This document shows positions 12,948 through 21,800 of a stretch of DNA of 64,000 bases, piece by piece. The stretch spans positions 62,001 through 126,000 of the forward strand of contig NZ_JSFK01000009.1 in the NCBI RefSeq assembly GCF_000783395.1, given 5' to 3'. The first letter of the stretch is position 1. Every line of letters starts with the position of its first letter. A program made the translations under genes and the position numbers. The DNA is from Pseudomonas chlororaphis. GTDB taxonomy: Bacteria > Pseudomonadota > Gammaproteobacteria > Pseudomonadales > Pseudomonadaceae. Under the pieces are notes generated by a model. That model was not told the origin of the DNA, searched no databases, and saw nothing but the letters and a program-made list of their open reading frames with translations.

Positions 12948-14041
12948 CAGGCAACCCTCGCGACACGCCGGCCCGGTGCTTGCACCAGACGGCCCTGCGC
13001 ATCGAAAACGAACAGTTTGTGGGTCGGGATGTAAATGCGGATCGGCGCATCGACGTCGTATTCGTGAACACCGGGCAGGTGCAACACCAGCAGGAAATGC
13101 TCATTGCGCACATGCAGGAAGGTTTCCGAGCCGCTGATCTCGGCGACTTCGACGGTGACGGCCAATTCGAGGTCGTCATCGTTGCTCGGCACCAGCGAGA
13201 TGTGGCTGGGGCGCACGCCAAAACGGAACTCGCCCTCACCCACCGGGCGCAGATCGACGTTCAACGGGAAGTGCACGAAGTTGGCGAAGCTGACTTCATT
13301 GCCGGCGATGCGTCCGGGCATCAGGTTGATCGGCGGCTCGGAGAACAACTCGGCGGCGAGCACGGTTTGCGGCTGGTGATAAACCGAAGTCGACGGGCCG
13401 CTCTGAATCACCCGGCCTTCGTGAAGAATCGTCGTGGTGCCGCCGAGTGCCAGCGCTTCATTGGGTTCGGTGGTGGCGTAGATCGCGATGGTGTGGCGCG
13501 CCTTGAACAGCTCGCGCATTTCCTGACGCAGTTCTTCGCGCAGTTTGTAGTCGAGGTTGACCAGCGGCTCATCGAACAGGATCAGCTCGGCGTCCTTGAC
13601 CAGCGCACGGGCCATGGCCGTGCGTTGCTGTTGGCCGCCGGACAGCTCCAGCGGATAGCGCTGCAGAAACTTCTCGATGCGCAGCATCTTCGCGGTTTCC
13701 TGCACTTTGCTGTGGATGATCTCTTTCGAGACCCCGGCCTGACGCAACGGCGAGGCAATGTTCTCGAACACGGTCATGGTCGGGTAATTGATGAACTGCT
13801 GATAGACCATCGACACGTTGCGCAAACGCACCGGGCGTTGGGTGACGTCGACGCCGTTCATCAGGATGCGGCCGCTGTCGGGCTTATCGAGCCCGGCCAT
13901 TAAACGCATGAGGCTGGTTTTGCCGGACAGCGTGCGGCCGAGCAAAACGTTGAACGAACCGGGTTCGAATTTCAGGCACGCATCGTCGATCCAGGTCTGG
14001 CCCTCGACGGTACGGCTGACGTGCTCCAGGGTGAGTGACAT
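12947..14041 (-). CDS. ABC importer ATPase 1 lacking the switch histidine (GlpS-like)
   Basis: First gene of the importer operon, 364 aa. Walker A is GRTLSGKT (35-42), Q-loop Q81, canonical signature LSGGQ (133-137), Walker B LILFDEP (D157, E158). Where MalK-type proteins have VTHD, this one has ATTE (189-192), so the H-loop histidine is replaced by T191. The C-terminal third is the regulatory beta domain. A sigma54 promoter lies 45 bp upstream. With ATPase 2 it predicts a heterodimer having one consensus and one degenerate ATP site. Confidence 0.93.
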   Translation of the reverse strand: MSLTLEHVSRTVEGQTWIDDACLKFEPGSFNVLLGRTLSGKTSLMRLMAGLDKPDSGRILMNGVDVTQRPVRLRNVSMVYQQFINYPTMTVFENIASPLRQAGVSKEIIHSKVQETAKMLRIEKFLQRYPLELSGGQQQRTAMARALVKDAELILFDEPLVNLDYKLREELRQEMRELFKARHTIAIYATTEPNEALALGGTTTILHEGRVIQSGPSTSVYHQPQTVLAAELFSEPPINLMPGRIAGNEVSFANFVHFPLNVDLRPVGEGEFRFGVRPSHISLVPSNDDDLELAVTVEVAEISGSETFLHVRNEHFLLVLHLPGVHEYDVDAPIRIYIPTHKLFVFDAQGRLVQAPGRRVARVA

Positions 14042-14085
14042 GGCTCGGCCTTTTTATTATTGGAGTCAAGCGACCTGTGCACGGG

Positions 14086-14101
14086 AGCGAGTTTCGTGCC
14101 A
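14086..14101 (-). promoter_or_regulatory. Sigma54 promoter of the ABC importer operon
   Basis: On the minus strand it reads TGGCACGAAACTCGCT: GG and GC are separated by exactly 10 nt, and only one base differs from consensus TGGCACG-N4-TTGCW. Transcription should start near 14075, giving a leader of about 34 nt before ATG 14041. The divergent gene encodes a sigma54 activator, which supports the call. Confidence 0.85.
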
Positions 14102-14165
14102 GAAATGGCAAGTGGTTGATTTGGCGTGAAAATCGTTGAAAGCGCGGGGATTGAGCGTTCATTGC

Positions 14166-14213
14166 TGAACACATTTGAACAGTCGGGCGATTGACAATGA
14201 ACAATAGTGAACA
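14166..14213. promoter_or_regulatory. Upstream activator sites: two TGAACA-N4-TGAACA pairs
   Basis: TGAACA occurs at 14166, 14176, 14198 and 14208, with a fifth near copy (TGAACG) at 14222. The two pairs have identical 10-bp internal spacing and are 32 bp (about three helical turns) apart. They lie about 91-138 bp upstream of the predicted sigma54 start, the normal distance for an enhancer-binding protein. The likely ligand is the product of the gene at 14424. Confidence 0.6.
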
Positions 14214-14262
14214 ACACTCTATGAACGCTTTTTCCCCGATCTTGAATGCGATAGAGATCTAT

Positions 14263-14351
14263 TGTAGGAGTGAGCCTGCTCGCGATAGCGGTGTGTCCGT
14301 CGATGCAAATATGTCTGACACACCGCTATCGCGAGCAGGCTCACTCCTACA
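14263..14351. repeat. REPIN (REP doublet hairpin)
   Basis: TGTAGGAGTGAGCCTGCTCG... and its inverted copy ...GCGAGCAGGCTCACTCCTAC flank a short loop; the arms match over about 33 bp, extending to GCGGTGTGTC/GACACACCGC. It sits between the activator sites and the regulator gene. Confidence 0.92.
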
Positions 14352-14423
14352 GGGGATTTGTGCAGGTTTCGAAGATTGGGTTCATAACAACAATAAAAAT
14401 CGCTGCATCAGAGGCCCACTGCC

Positions 14424-16253
14424 ATGGCCGCACCTGCCCCGCCGCTGTCCCACGACGCGATCGTCCAGACTTCCTGGCAACGTTGCCGCGCGTTCGGTCT
14501 TGACCACCAAAGCACGCCGGCCTTCGATCAACTGCCCGCCGCCGGCATTGCGCAGTTGCTCGACAGTCATCATTCGCTGGTGCAGACCACGCACCAGGAA
14601 GTCCTGCCCTATTACGAAAACATCCTCAGCAATTCCAACTGCCTGATCATGCTCGCCGACAATCAGGGCCAGGTGCTGACCTCGTGGGGCACGCAGCGCT
14701 TTATCGAGCCGAGTCTGGCGCGGGGTTTTCAGGCTGGGGCGAGCTGGATGGAGCGCTGCAGCGGCACCAATGCGATCGGCACGGCACTGGCCTGTGAGCA
14801 AGCGGTGCATATCGAACACGATGAACACTTTCTCAAGGCCAACCGTTTCATGACCGGTTCCGCCGCGCCGATTTTCGACGCCGAACGAAAGGTCATTGCG
14901 GTGCTCGACGTGTCCAGCGACAGCTACCTGCCGCCCTCGCACACCCTGGGCATGGTCAAGATGATGAGCCAGACCGTGGAAAACCGGCTGATCCTCAACC
15001 TGTTTCATGGCCAGCACTTTCAACTGACCTTCAACACCGGGTTGAACAACCTCGACAGTCAGTGGGCGGGGTTGTTGATCTTTGATGAGAGCGGTCAAGT
15101 GCTGTCGGCCAATCGCCGTGCCGATAATCTGCTGGGCGTGCGTTTGTCGCGGGTCAGCGTTGAGAGCCTGTTCAAAGTGTCGTTATTGGAGTTGATCAAC
15201 CAGCCGGACGGCTTGCCGTTTGCCTTGCAGACCTCTGGTCGCAACCGTTTTCAATGCTTGTTGAAGCGGCCGAAACAGGCGTCGGTTCAGCCGCGCGTTT
15301 TTGCTGCTGAACCCAAAACCGCCGCGCCCACCGCCATCAGTCTCAACACCCTGCACTTCGGCGACAGCCGCGTGGAAAAAGCCGTGCGTCAGGCTGAGCG
15401 TTTGCTGGAGAAAGACATTCCGTTGCTGATCCATGGCGAAACCGGGGTCGGCAAAGAGGTCTTCGTCAAAGCCCTGCACCAGGCCAGTTCACGCAGCAAA
15501 CAGGCGTTCATTGCCGTCAACTGCGCGGCGATCCCCGCCGAACTGGTCGAGTCAGAGTTATTCGGCTACGAGAAAGGCGCGTTCACCGGCGCCAACCAGA
15601 AAGGCAGCATCGGCCTGATTCGCAAGGCGGATAAAGGCACGCTGTTTCTTGATGAGATTGGCGATATGCCGCTGCCAACTCAGGCACGGTTGTTGCGGGT
15701 GTTGCAGGAGCGCTGCGTGCAACCGGTGGGCAGCAGCGAGTTGTTCCCGGTGGATCTACGGATTATTTCGGCGACTAACCGCTCTTTGCGCGAACAAGTG
15801 CAATTGGGACGGTTTCGTGAGGATTTGTATTACCGCATTGGTGGTTTGACCCTGGAACTGCCGCCGCTGCGGGAGCGCAGTGATAAGGAGGCGTTGTTTA
15901 AACGACTGTGGGAGCAGCATCGTGAGCCGACGCAGTGGGCGGGGTTGAGTCAGGAGGTGTTGGAGCTGTTCAGTCGTCATCCGTGGCCGGGGAATTTGCG
16001 TCAGGTGAGTAGTGTGATGCAGGTGGCACTGGCAATGGCTGAGGAACAACCGGTGAGGCTGGAGCATTTGCCTGATGATTTTTTTGTTGATCTGGAGATG
16101 GAGCCGGTTGAGAGCGCGGTGCCGTTGGCGGTTGATTTGAATGATGTTGAGGCGTTGAACCGGGAGTTGAAGGCTTCCGGGGGGAATATTTCGCACTTGG
16201 CGCGGCGGTTGGGGGTGAGCCGGAATACGCTTTATAAGCGGTTGCGCCAATGA
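14424..16253 (+). CDS. Sigma54-dependent activator, AcoR-like (GAF - AAA+ - Fis)
   Basis: Enhancer-binding protein, 609 aa. An N-terminal GAF-type sensor region (about residues 60-180) replaces a receiver domain, so it probably senses a small molecule directly. The AAA+ core has Walker A GETGVGKE (about 338-345), the sigma54-contacting loop GAFTGA (about 385-390), Walker B LFLDEIGD, and the arginine-finger region FREDLYYRIGGLTLELPPLR. The C terminus is a Fis-type helix-turn-helix (ISHLARRLGVSRNTLYKRLR). It is divergent from the ABC importer operon and almost certainly activates it from the TGAACA pairs. The inducer is unknown; the importer substrate is the obvious candidate. Confidence 0.93.
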   Translation: MAAPAPPLSHDAIVQTSWQRCRAFGLDHQSTPAFDQLPAAGIAQLLDSHHSLVQTTHQEVLPYYENILSNSNCLIMLADNQGQVLTSWGTQRFIEPSLARGFQAGASWMERCSGTNAIGTALACEQAVHIEHDEHFLKANRFMTGSAAPIFDAERKVIAVLDVSSDSYLPPSHTLGMVKMMSQTVENRLILNLFHGQHFQLTFNTGLNNLDSQWAGLLIFDESGQVLSANRRADNLLGVRLSRVSVESLFKVSLLELINQPDGLPFALQTSGRNRFQCLLKRPKQASVQPRVFAAEPKTAAPTAISLNTLHFGDSRVEKAVRQAERLLEKDIPLLIHGETGVGKEVFVKALHQASSRSKQAFIAVNCAAIPAELVESELFGYEKGAFTGANQKGSIGLIRKADKGTLFLDEIGDMPLPTQARLLRVLQERCVQPVGSSELFPVDLRIISATNRSLREQVQLGRFREDLYYRIGGLTLELPPLRERSDKEALFKRLWEQHREPTQWAGLSQEVLELFSRHPWPGNLRQVSSVMQVALAMAEEQPVRLEHLPDDFFVDLEMEPVESAVPLAVDLNDVEALNRELKASGGNISHLARRLGVSRNTLYKRLRQ

Positions 16254-16421
16254 GACTAACGGTCTACTCGTAACGCGGTGGGTCCAATCCGGTTATCTAT
16301 AGCAAGGTGCTGGCCCCATCATGGCCTTCGCTTGCCGCTGTCCTCATATAGCTCGCCGCTCTCTAACGAAAATGCCGAGCTAAACGATACATCCGACAAC
16401 GACTGGTAAGCAGGCGCGGAA

Positions 16422-17558
16422 TTACTTAATGGCCTGCTCGAGCACAGCACACACCCTTGCCTGCTGCTCCAGGCTCAAACCGACCCATAGTGGCAAGCGG
16501 ATCAGTCGCTCTGCTTGGCGATTGGTCACGTCCAGAGACCCAGAACTTCTTGCATAACGTAAACCTGCCGGCGACGAATGCAAGGGCACATAATGGAATA
16601 CCGAACCGATATTAGCGCCTTTCAGAGTCTCCAATACCTTTTGACGGTCAATTTGGTCAGAGACTATTAAATAATACATATGCGCGTTGTGCTGGCATTC
16701 GTCGGGGATGATGGGCCGCCGGGCCAATCCCTCAGCTTCAAGAGGGGCCAGCATTTCGTGGTAAACGTCCCAACTGGCCAGGCGCATGCGAGTGATACGC
16801 TCCGCCTCTTCGAGTTGCGCCCACAAAAACGCAGCGATCAATTCGCCTGGCAGGAAAGACGACCCCACCTCTTGCCAAGTGTATTTGTCGACTTCACCAC
16901 GAAAGAACTGACTCCTGTCTGTACCTTTCTCACGCATGATCTCTGCTCGTAGCGACATCTGCGGGTCATTGATCAGTAGCGCACCTCCTTCGCCGGAAAT
17001 CACGTTTTTGGTTTCATGGAAACTGTAAGCACCCAGATCTCCGATGCTACCTAACGCACGCCCCTTGTAACTGGCCATCACCCCTTGAGCAGCGTCTTCG
17101 ATCACTTTAAGACCATGACGCTCAGCTATTGCCAACAGGGTGTCCATTTCACAGGCCACACCTGCGTAATGCACGGCCACAATAGCCTTCGTACGAGGCG
17201 TAATCGCGGCCTCGATCAGCCGCTCATCCAGATTCAGCGTATCTTCGCGAATATCGACGAAGACGGGTACTCCCCCCCGCAGTACAAATGCATTGGCTGT
17301 GGACACGAACGTGTAGGACGGCATGATGATCTCGTCCCCCGGCTGGGTATCAAGCAACAACGCAGCCATCTCAAGGGCAGCGGTACAAGAGTGAGTCAGC
17401 AAAGCTTTGTGACATCCGGAGCGCGCTTCGATCCACTCATGACAGCGCCTTGTATACGGACCGTCGCCCGCAAGACTACCGTTAAAATGCGCCTCGGCAA
17501 TGTAGTAAAGCTCCTTGCCCGTCATATGCGGCCAATTGAACGGAATACGATCTTGCAT
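16422..17558 (-). CDS. dTDP-4-amino-4,6-dideoxyhexose transaminase (WecE-like)
   Basis: PLP-dependent sugar transaminase of the DegT/DnrJ/EryC1 family, 378 aa. ATG 17558 has GAAGG upstream; GTG 17570 overlaps its own Shine-Dalgarno and is less likely. The PLP lysine is K184 in FHETKNVISGEGG, and D155 in VIEDAAQG contacts the pyridine nitrogen. The HETKN motif and length match WecE, which makes dTDP-Fuc4N from dTDP-4-keto-6-deoxyglucose. It is the last gene of the lower-GC glycan operon, 51 bp after the flippase-like gene. No rmlA/rmlB is present, so the keto-sugar must come from elsewhere. Confidence 0.92.
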   Translation of the reverse strand: MQDRIPFNWPHMTGKELYYIAEAHFNGSLAGDGPYTRRCHEWIEARSGCHKALLTHSCTAALEMAALLLDTQPGDEIIMPSYTFVSTANAFVLRGGVPVFVDIREDTLNLDERLIEAAITPRTKAIVAVHYAGVACEMDTLLAIAERHGLKVIEDAAQGVMASYKGRALGSIGDLGAYSFHETKNVISGEGGALLINDPQMSLRAEIMREKGTDRSQFFRGEVDKYTWQEVGSSFLPGELIAAFLWAQLEEAERITRMRLASWDVYHEMLAPLEAEGLARRPIIPDECQHNAHMYYLIVSDQIDRQKVLETLKGANIGSVFHYVPLHSSPAGLRYARSSGSLDVTNRQAERLIRLPLWVGLSLEQQARVCAVLEQAIK

Positions 17559-17609
17559 TGGTACCTTCACTCCTGACTCCCTTGGTCGTCTAAACCCGTG
17601 TGTGCGGCT

Positions 17610-17984
17610 TTAACCGCGCGCAGCAACAACGGTACCGATGACGATCAGACCAATTCCGAAAATTTTCTGCAAACTTATAGGCTCGTTCAATAACCAGCCG
17701 CTCAAGAAAATGACAATGACAAAATTCAGGCTCATGAAGGGATAGGCATGACTGAGCTCGAATTTTGTCATCGCGGCCATCCACGCCAGAGACGCCAGAT
17801 AAGCCGCGGCGAAACCAGAAAAAATTGCCGGATCCAAAAGTAGCAACACCAGGAATTTGAGTTTCGCACCTAGCTCTATCGGCATCGGCCCCAGTTGGGC
17901 AATACGCCATTTCAGAATCAGTTGCCCATAGACTGTAAAGAGCAGCGTGGCAACGATATACAAGTAGTCCAGACCCCGCGCCAT
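17610..17984 (-). CDS. Small EamA/EmrE-like membrane protein, probable lipid-linked sugar flippase
   Basis: 124 aa, four predicted helices, of the drug/metabolite transporter superfamily and similar in size and layout to ArnE/ArnF. The second half reads SLNFVIVIFLSGWLLNEPISLQKIFGIGLIVIG, the usual SMR-type end (LNEP...G-x-x-LI-x-x-G). ATG 17984 overlaps the upstream stop by one base. Next to a GtrB-like glycosyltransferase and a GT-C-like protein, it is best read as the flippase for an undecaprenyl-phosphate sugar; that role is inferred from context. Confidence 0.8.
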   Translation of the reverse strand: MARGLDYLYIVATLLFTVYGQLILKWRIAQLGPMPIELGAKLKFLVLLLLDPAIFSGFAAAYLASLAWMAAMTKFELSHAYPFMSLNFVIVIFLSGWLLNEPISLQKIFGIGLIVIGTVVAARG

Positions 17985-18904
17985 CAACCCTGCTCCAGCA
18001 CTGCGAGGCCAAAGCCTGTGCGACCGTAATCATTACCGTTGTAAAGCATGTAGCGACGCCCTTTATGGTCGAAAACGAACGGATATTCGATCATCTGCGA
18101 ATCCCAGCCACTGGCGGAGACATCAATCCCACTGAGCTCATCCAGGCGAGTCCAGTTTCGGCCGTCGGCAGATTCAGCGTATCCGATGCGATAGGTATCA
18201 CCTCGATGGGAGTACCACATTTTCCAAATGCCCTCGTCATACAAGACTGAAGGCCTGGAAATCGCATACTCGTTGGCATGGGCGTAGTCGATGGCAATAT
18301 CGCCCTGGCGGTCCCAATCGATACCGTTTGAAGATTCGGCGTACTTGATGTGGTAAGCATGCTCCGGGTTGCCATTATTGAAGCGCCACCCGGTGCAAGA
18401 GAGATACCACATGCGCCAACGTTCCTTGCCGGGTATCACACAGCAACTGGCACAAAAATGTGGTTCGTCACGCGTGCGATCCAGCACTGGTCCACGGAAC
18501 ATTCGCACGAACGAGCCATTGGCCGTTCGGTTGGCCATACCCACCGAATTCCTGAAAGGCACAGTCACACCTAGATTCCAACCGATGTAATAGAGATACT
18601 GCTGGTCCTCGAATGAAGTCAGCCATGAGGCCATGGCCCCGCTGTCATCAAACTCACCCAATGCACCGGGCGACAACACCGGTTCATCGCTGAGCTCCAA
18701 TATCTGGCTGGGCCGATTGATGTCGATTACCACGTACCCGGTGAAACTGCGGTTGCGCTCGTCACGTGTGGAAAAGTAGATCTTGAAAAGATCGCCCTCA
18801 AGCCATTCAGCCAGCGGTACCGCTGCGTGACTGCGCATCCAGTGGCTGGTGGATGCAGGAACGAAGCACAAGCCAAGCTTTGTCCATTTCGCGGCCTCGC
18901 TCAT
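17984..18904 (-). CDS. Five-bladed beta-propeller protein, glycoside-hydrolase-like
   Basis: 306 aa, no signal peptide, so cytoplasmic. Repeated W-x-M-W-Y-S motifs (RWRMWYLSCTGW, IWKMWYSHRG) and SADGRNWTRLD/SSNGIDWDRQG repeats are typical of the GH32/43/62/68-like propeller fold. Proteins like this occur in surface-polysaccharide clusters without proven activity. It overlaps its neighbours on both sides (1 and 4 nt). Hydrolase, transferase or binding role cannot be decided. Confidence 0.7.
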   Translation of the reverse strand: MSEAAKWTKLGLCFVPASTSHWMRSHAAVPLAEWLEGDLFKIYFSTRDERNRSFTGYVVIDINRPSQILELSDEPVLSPGALGEFDDSGAMASWLTSFEDQQYLYYIGWNLGVTVPFRNSVGMANRTANGSFVRMFRGPVLDRTRDEPHFCASCCVIPGKERWRMWYLSCTGWRFNNGNPEHAYHIKYAESSNGIDWDRQGDIAIDYAHANEYAISRPSVLYDEGIWKMWYSHRGDTYRIGYAESADGRNWTRLDELSGIDVSASGWDSQMIEYPFVFDHKGRRYMLYNGNDYGRTGFGLAVLEQG

Positions 18905-19566
18905 AATTTCCTCAAGCGATGGCTGGGCACTCTCGAGCGTTGAGTGGCTGTACCAATATAGACACCATCAGCATCAGCATCCTCCAGCAACAGTGCGCCG
19001 GCACCGATCACGCACCGCTCACCAACACGGATGTGGTCACGCAGTGTCGCATTGACCCCGATGAAACATAGTTCCTCGATGTGGACTCCACCTGAGATCA
19101 CCGCGTGCGAAGCCACGAATACATGATCTGCAATCGTCGAATGATGTCCAATATGATTACCGCTCCATAGGGTAACGTTATTGCCGATAGTGACAAACGG
19201 CTGCACGGTATTATCTTCGAGAATAAAACAGTTCTCACCAATACGGCCGTCGTTGAGCACCGTCGAGTGCGAACTGACGTAGCTGGCAATCGGGTAGCCG
19301 AGGGATTTGGCCGCGAGGTATTTGTCTTTTCTGACCGAGTTCAATTTCGAGTAGCTCAAGGCGATGAAGACACTGTATTCAGCGCAGCTATAGTCTTCAG
19401 CGAGCCTCTCAAAGGGCACCACTGGAAGTTCGCAAAAGGTGGGTTGGCTGATGAACTCGGCATCCACTGTGAACGCCACGATTTCATAGGCCGAATCCCG
19501 AGTAAAGTAATAATGCGCCAGCTCGGCAATATCACCCACTCCAAAGATGATCAGTTTCTTTTTCAT
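18901..19566 (-). CDS. PglD/NeuD-family sugar N- or O-acyltransferase
   Basis: 221 aa. The N-terminal half is a Rossmann-like sugar-nucleotide-binding domain (KKLIIFGVGDIAELAHYYF). From about residue 105 a left-handed beta-helix of hexapeptide repeats runs (IGENCFILEDNTVQPFVTIGNN...), with the catalytic-type histidines in GNHIGHHSTIADH. PglD enzymes acetylate 4-amino sugars, which fits the WecE-type transaminase in the same operon. Overlaps both neighbours by 4 nt. Confidence 0.88.
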   Translation of the reverse strand: MKKKLIIFGVGDIAELAHYYFTRDSAYEIVAFTVDAEFISQPTFCELPVVPFERLAEDYSCAEYSVFIALSYSKLNSVRKDKYLAAKSLGYPIASYVSSHSTVLNDGRIGENCFILEDNTVQPFVTIGNNVTLWSGNHIGHHSTIADHVFVASHAVISGGVHIEELCFIGVNATLRDHIRVGERCVIGAGALLLEDADADGVYIGTATQRSRVPSHRLRKL

Positions 19567-20198
19567 TGGACCTTCCTGACCAACAGGGTAAATTCATACA
19601 GACCATAGTCATGCAACAAGGCTACTTGCGTGGAGTAATTGCGCTTGCATACATCGAACAGTTTGCAGGGGTCCGCGTAGTACAGGTCGGAGCGCATCTT
19701 GTCCGCGTCGGAGTACGTAGTCAGGCAATTAAAAGCGAAACCCAGCCGGCTGGTACTATCCAGAATGTCGAGAGTATTTTTCAGATAATCGAACCACTGC
19801 AAATCGCAGCGGCCCATTCGTACATTGAAGATACCACTGGCGACGCCGAAATCAGCCACGCTGTCAGGCCGGTCAGCGGTGATGAATCGAGCCGTTAGCT
19901 GGCCGCGATAACTTTGCCGGGCTGCTACGATCATTTCGTCAGACACATCAACGCCCAGGTAACTGGCAGGCGGGTTGGTTTCCAAGAGATAACCGAGCAA
20001 CGCACCGTAGCCGCAACCCAGATCATTCAAGGTGTACGGTTGCTTTTCAGGTAGCAGCTTGATCAATTGTTCGAAGCGCAAATGTTGCCCGGGCACACCG
20101 TTCCAGTCGACGCCGAGCGGCGTTGTGCCATGCTCGGCCAGCTTGCGTGAATAATAGGAGGCCACGTCCTCCAGAAGATCAGTCTTGTCGTTTTGCAT
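19563..20198 (-). CDS. Class I SAM-dependent methyltransferase
   Basis: 211 aa. Motif I is LNDLGCGYGALLGYLL (about residues 56-71), followed by YLGVDVSDEMI for the acidic residue that binds the SAM ribose. No signal peptide or membrane segment. Overlaps the glycosyltransferase gene by 20 nt and the acyltransferase gene by 4. Probably methylates the sugar or its acyl group; substrate unknown. Confidence 0.88.
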   Translation of the reverse strand: MQNDKTDLLEDVASYYSRKLAEHGTTPLGVDWNGVPGQHLRFEQLIKLLPEKQPYTLNDLGCGYGALLGYLLETNPPASYLGVDVSDEMIVAARQSYRGQLTARFITADRPDSVADFGVASGIFNVRMGRCDLQWFDYLKNTLDILDSTSRLGFAFNCLTTYSDADKMRSDLYYADPCKLFDVCKRNYSTQVALLHDYGLYEFTLLVRKVQ

Positions 20199-21108
20199 AG
20201 ACCTGCCTCACGATCGTATAGGGACGTTGTTTGGTTTCCGAGTAAATCTTGGACAGATAGATACCTACAACACCAATAAAGGAAATGATCATACCGCCCA
20301 ATAACCAGATCGAAGCCATCACAGAAGTCCAGCCGCTGAGCGTCTGTGCTCGGCACAACCAGAGAATGATCAGGTATATACAGTACAGTGAAGCCAGGCC
20401 GGAGATACTCAGACCAATATAAAAGATGCTGACCAAGGGCGCATTACTGAACGAAGTCACGGCATTGACCAGCACTGCCATCTTGCGTCGAAAAGTATAC
20501 GAGGTCTCGCTGGTGCTGTGCTTTTTGACCATCTGTGGAAGCTGGACGAAGCCGGTGATGTGCCATAAGCCGGCGATGAAGACTTCACGTTCGGTGTGCA
20601 TCAACAATGCGTCGACATAACGTCGACTCATCAACCGAGCCGTTATGACGTTCTCCGGTAGCGCCAGCCCGGTCAGAGCCTTGAACATCTGATAAAACCA
20701 TCGGCCGCTCCAGCGCTCGAACCAACGGCCCTTACGCTGTTCCTGCACGCCGTAAACAACGTCGCATGACTGCTGAGTCAATTGCTCGGCAAATGAATTC
20801 AGATACTCAGGCTCTTCTTCCAGATCACTATCAATAAGAAAGACGAAATCACCTTTGGCATGCGCCAGACCACTCATCATTGCCTTGTGGTGGCCAAAGT
20901 TTCGGGAAAGGTCCACTACTTTCACATGCGCATCACTCATGGCAATTTCAATCGCACGTTCGAGACTATCATCAGGCGAACCATCGTTGACGAGAATAAT
21001 CTCGAAATCTTCCTGTGCCCATTGCCGAGCAGCAACCGAGCACCGCTGATAAAACTCCTGTAGATAGGAAGACGACTGATAAAGCGTCGCCACGATAGAA
21101 AGTTTCAT
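20179..21108 (-). CDS. Family 2 glycosyltransferase, polyprenyl-phosphate sugar synthase type (GtrB/ArnC-like)
   Basis: 309 aa; start ATG 21108 overlaps the wbqC-like stop (ATGA). The catalytic domain starts [16 protein letters not shown], with VNDGSPDDS and metal-binding DSD in FLIDSDLEEEPEY. Two C-terminal helices (about 225-250 and 262-290) anchor it, the layout of GtrB, ArnC and DPM1-type enzymes that attach a sugar to undecaprenyl phosphate on the cytoplasmic side. It supplies the lipid-linked donor for the neighbouring flippase-like and GT-C-like proteins. Confidence 0.9.
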   Translation of the reverse strand: MKLSIVATLYQSSSYLQEFYQRCSVAARQWAQEDFEIILVNDGSPDDSLERAIEIAMSDAHVKVVDLSRNFGHHKAMMSGLAHAKGDFVFLIDSDLEEEPEYLNSFAEQLTQQSCDVVYGVQEQRKGRWFERWSGRWFYQMFKALTGLALPENVITARLMSRRYVDALLMHTEREVFIAGLWHITGFVQLPQMVKKHSTSETSYTFRRKMAVLVNAVTSFSNAPLVSIFYIGLSISGLASLYCIYLIILWLCRAQTLSGWTSVMASIWLLGGMIISFIGVVGIYLSKIYSETKQRPYTIVRQVYAKRQD

Positions 21109-21800
21109 CAGTTGACATACCTCATATAGCGTGGCGCGGCACGACCACAATTGAACAGGAGATCCAGCACCGTCACCCCATGAGTAAACGTGCCCCACTG
21201 CTGTGGATACTCTGGATAGCCCTCATAGTCGAACCAGCGCAACTCGATATCGAGAGCGGTAAACACCGACGGGTCAAGATAGTCTTTCGCCGATGGCCCG
21301 GACACATAGATATCTCCTCCCGCCTGCTGACAAAGGTTGGACAACCGCTCGGTCTTGCCTTCAATCAAGGTGTAATCACTGGATAGACGGATACGCGTGG
21401 CGATACCTAGATAACGACAAATTGCCTCGATCAAACGCTGATTCAATGTAGTCAGATGCGTGAATTTTTCACCGAGGTAAATAGGCTCCAACCATTGTGC
21501 AATTTCGTTGAAGCAAGCGGAGCGCCGATAGTTTTGCCACAAAGCCTGCCAATGCGCTTCGGCCCACTGCTCATCGTCAATTTCGGTTTCATTGATTTTT
21601 TGCAGATATTTGCCTTTGACGCTAACCGGCACGGTCAGCCACTTGACCCCTTGCGGAGTCTTGATCTGGTTGCGGTTTCGCCAATCGCGACGAGTGTATT
21701 GCATGTCGTCATAGAGAATAAACTCGTCGACACTGGCGATCAGATCGAAATAGCCTTTCCAGGGTATGTAGTTGGATTGCAGAATTGCAATTTTCTTCAT
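21108..21800 (-). CDS. WbqC family protein
   Basis: 230 aa, cytoplasmic. Begins [20 protein letters not shown], the hallmark of the WbqC family, and carries [17 protein letters not shown] and the C-terminal [20 protein letters not shown]. WbqC proteins occur in O-antigen clusters. From memory, wbqC was named in a cluster whose glycan has an aminoacylated 4-amino sugar, so an aminoacyl or acyl transfer role is possible but unproven. Overlaps its neighbours on both sides. Confidence 0.88.
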   Translation of the reverse strand: MKKIAILQSNYIPWKGYFDLIASVDEFILYDDMQYTRRDWRNRNQIKTPQGVKWLTVPVSVKGKYLQKINETEIDDEQWAEAHWQALWQNYRRSACFNEIAQWLEPIYLGEKFTHLTTLNQRLIEAICRYLGIATRIRLSSDYTLIEGKTERLSNLCQQAGGDIYVSGPSAKDYLDPSVFTALDIELRWFDYEGYPEYPQQWGTFTHGVTVLDLLFNCGRAAPRYMRYVN

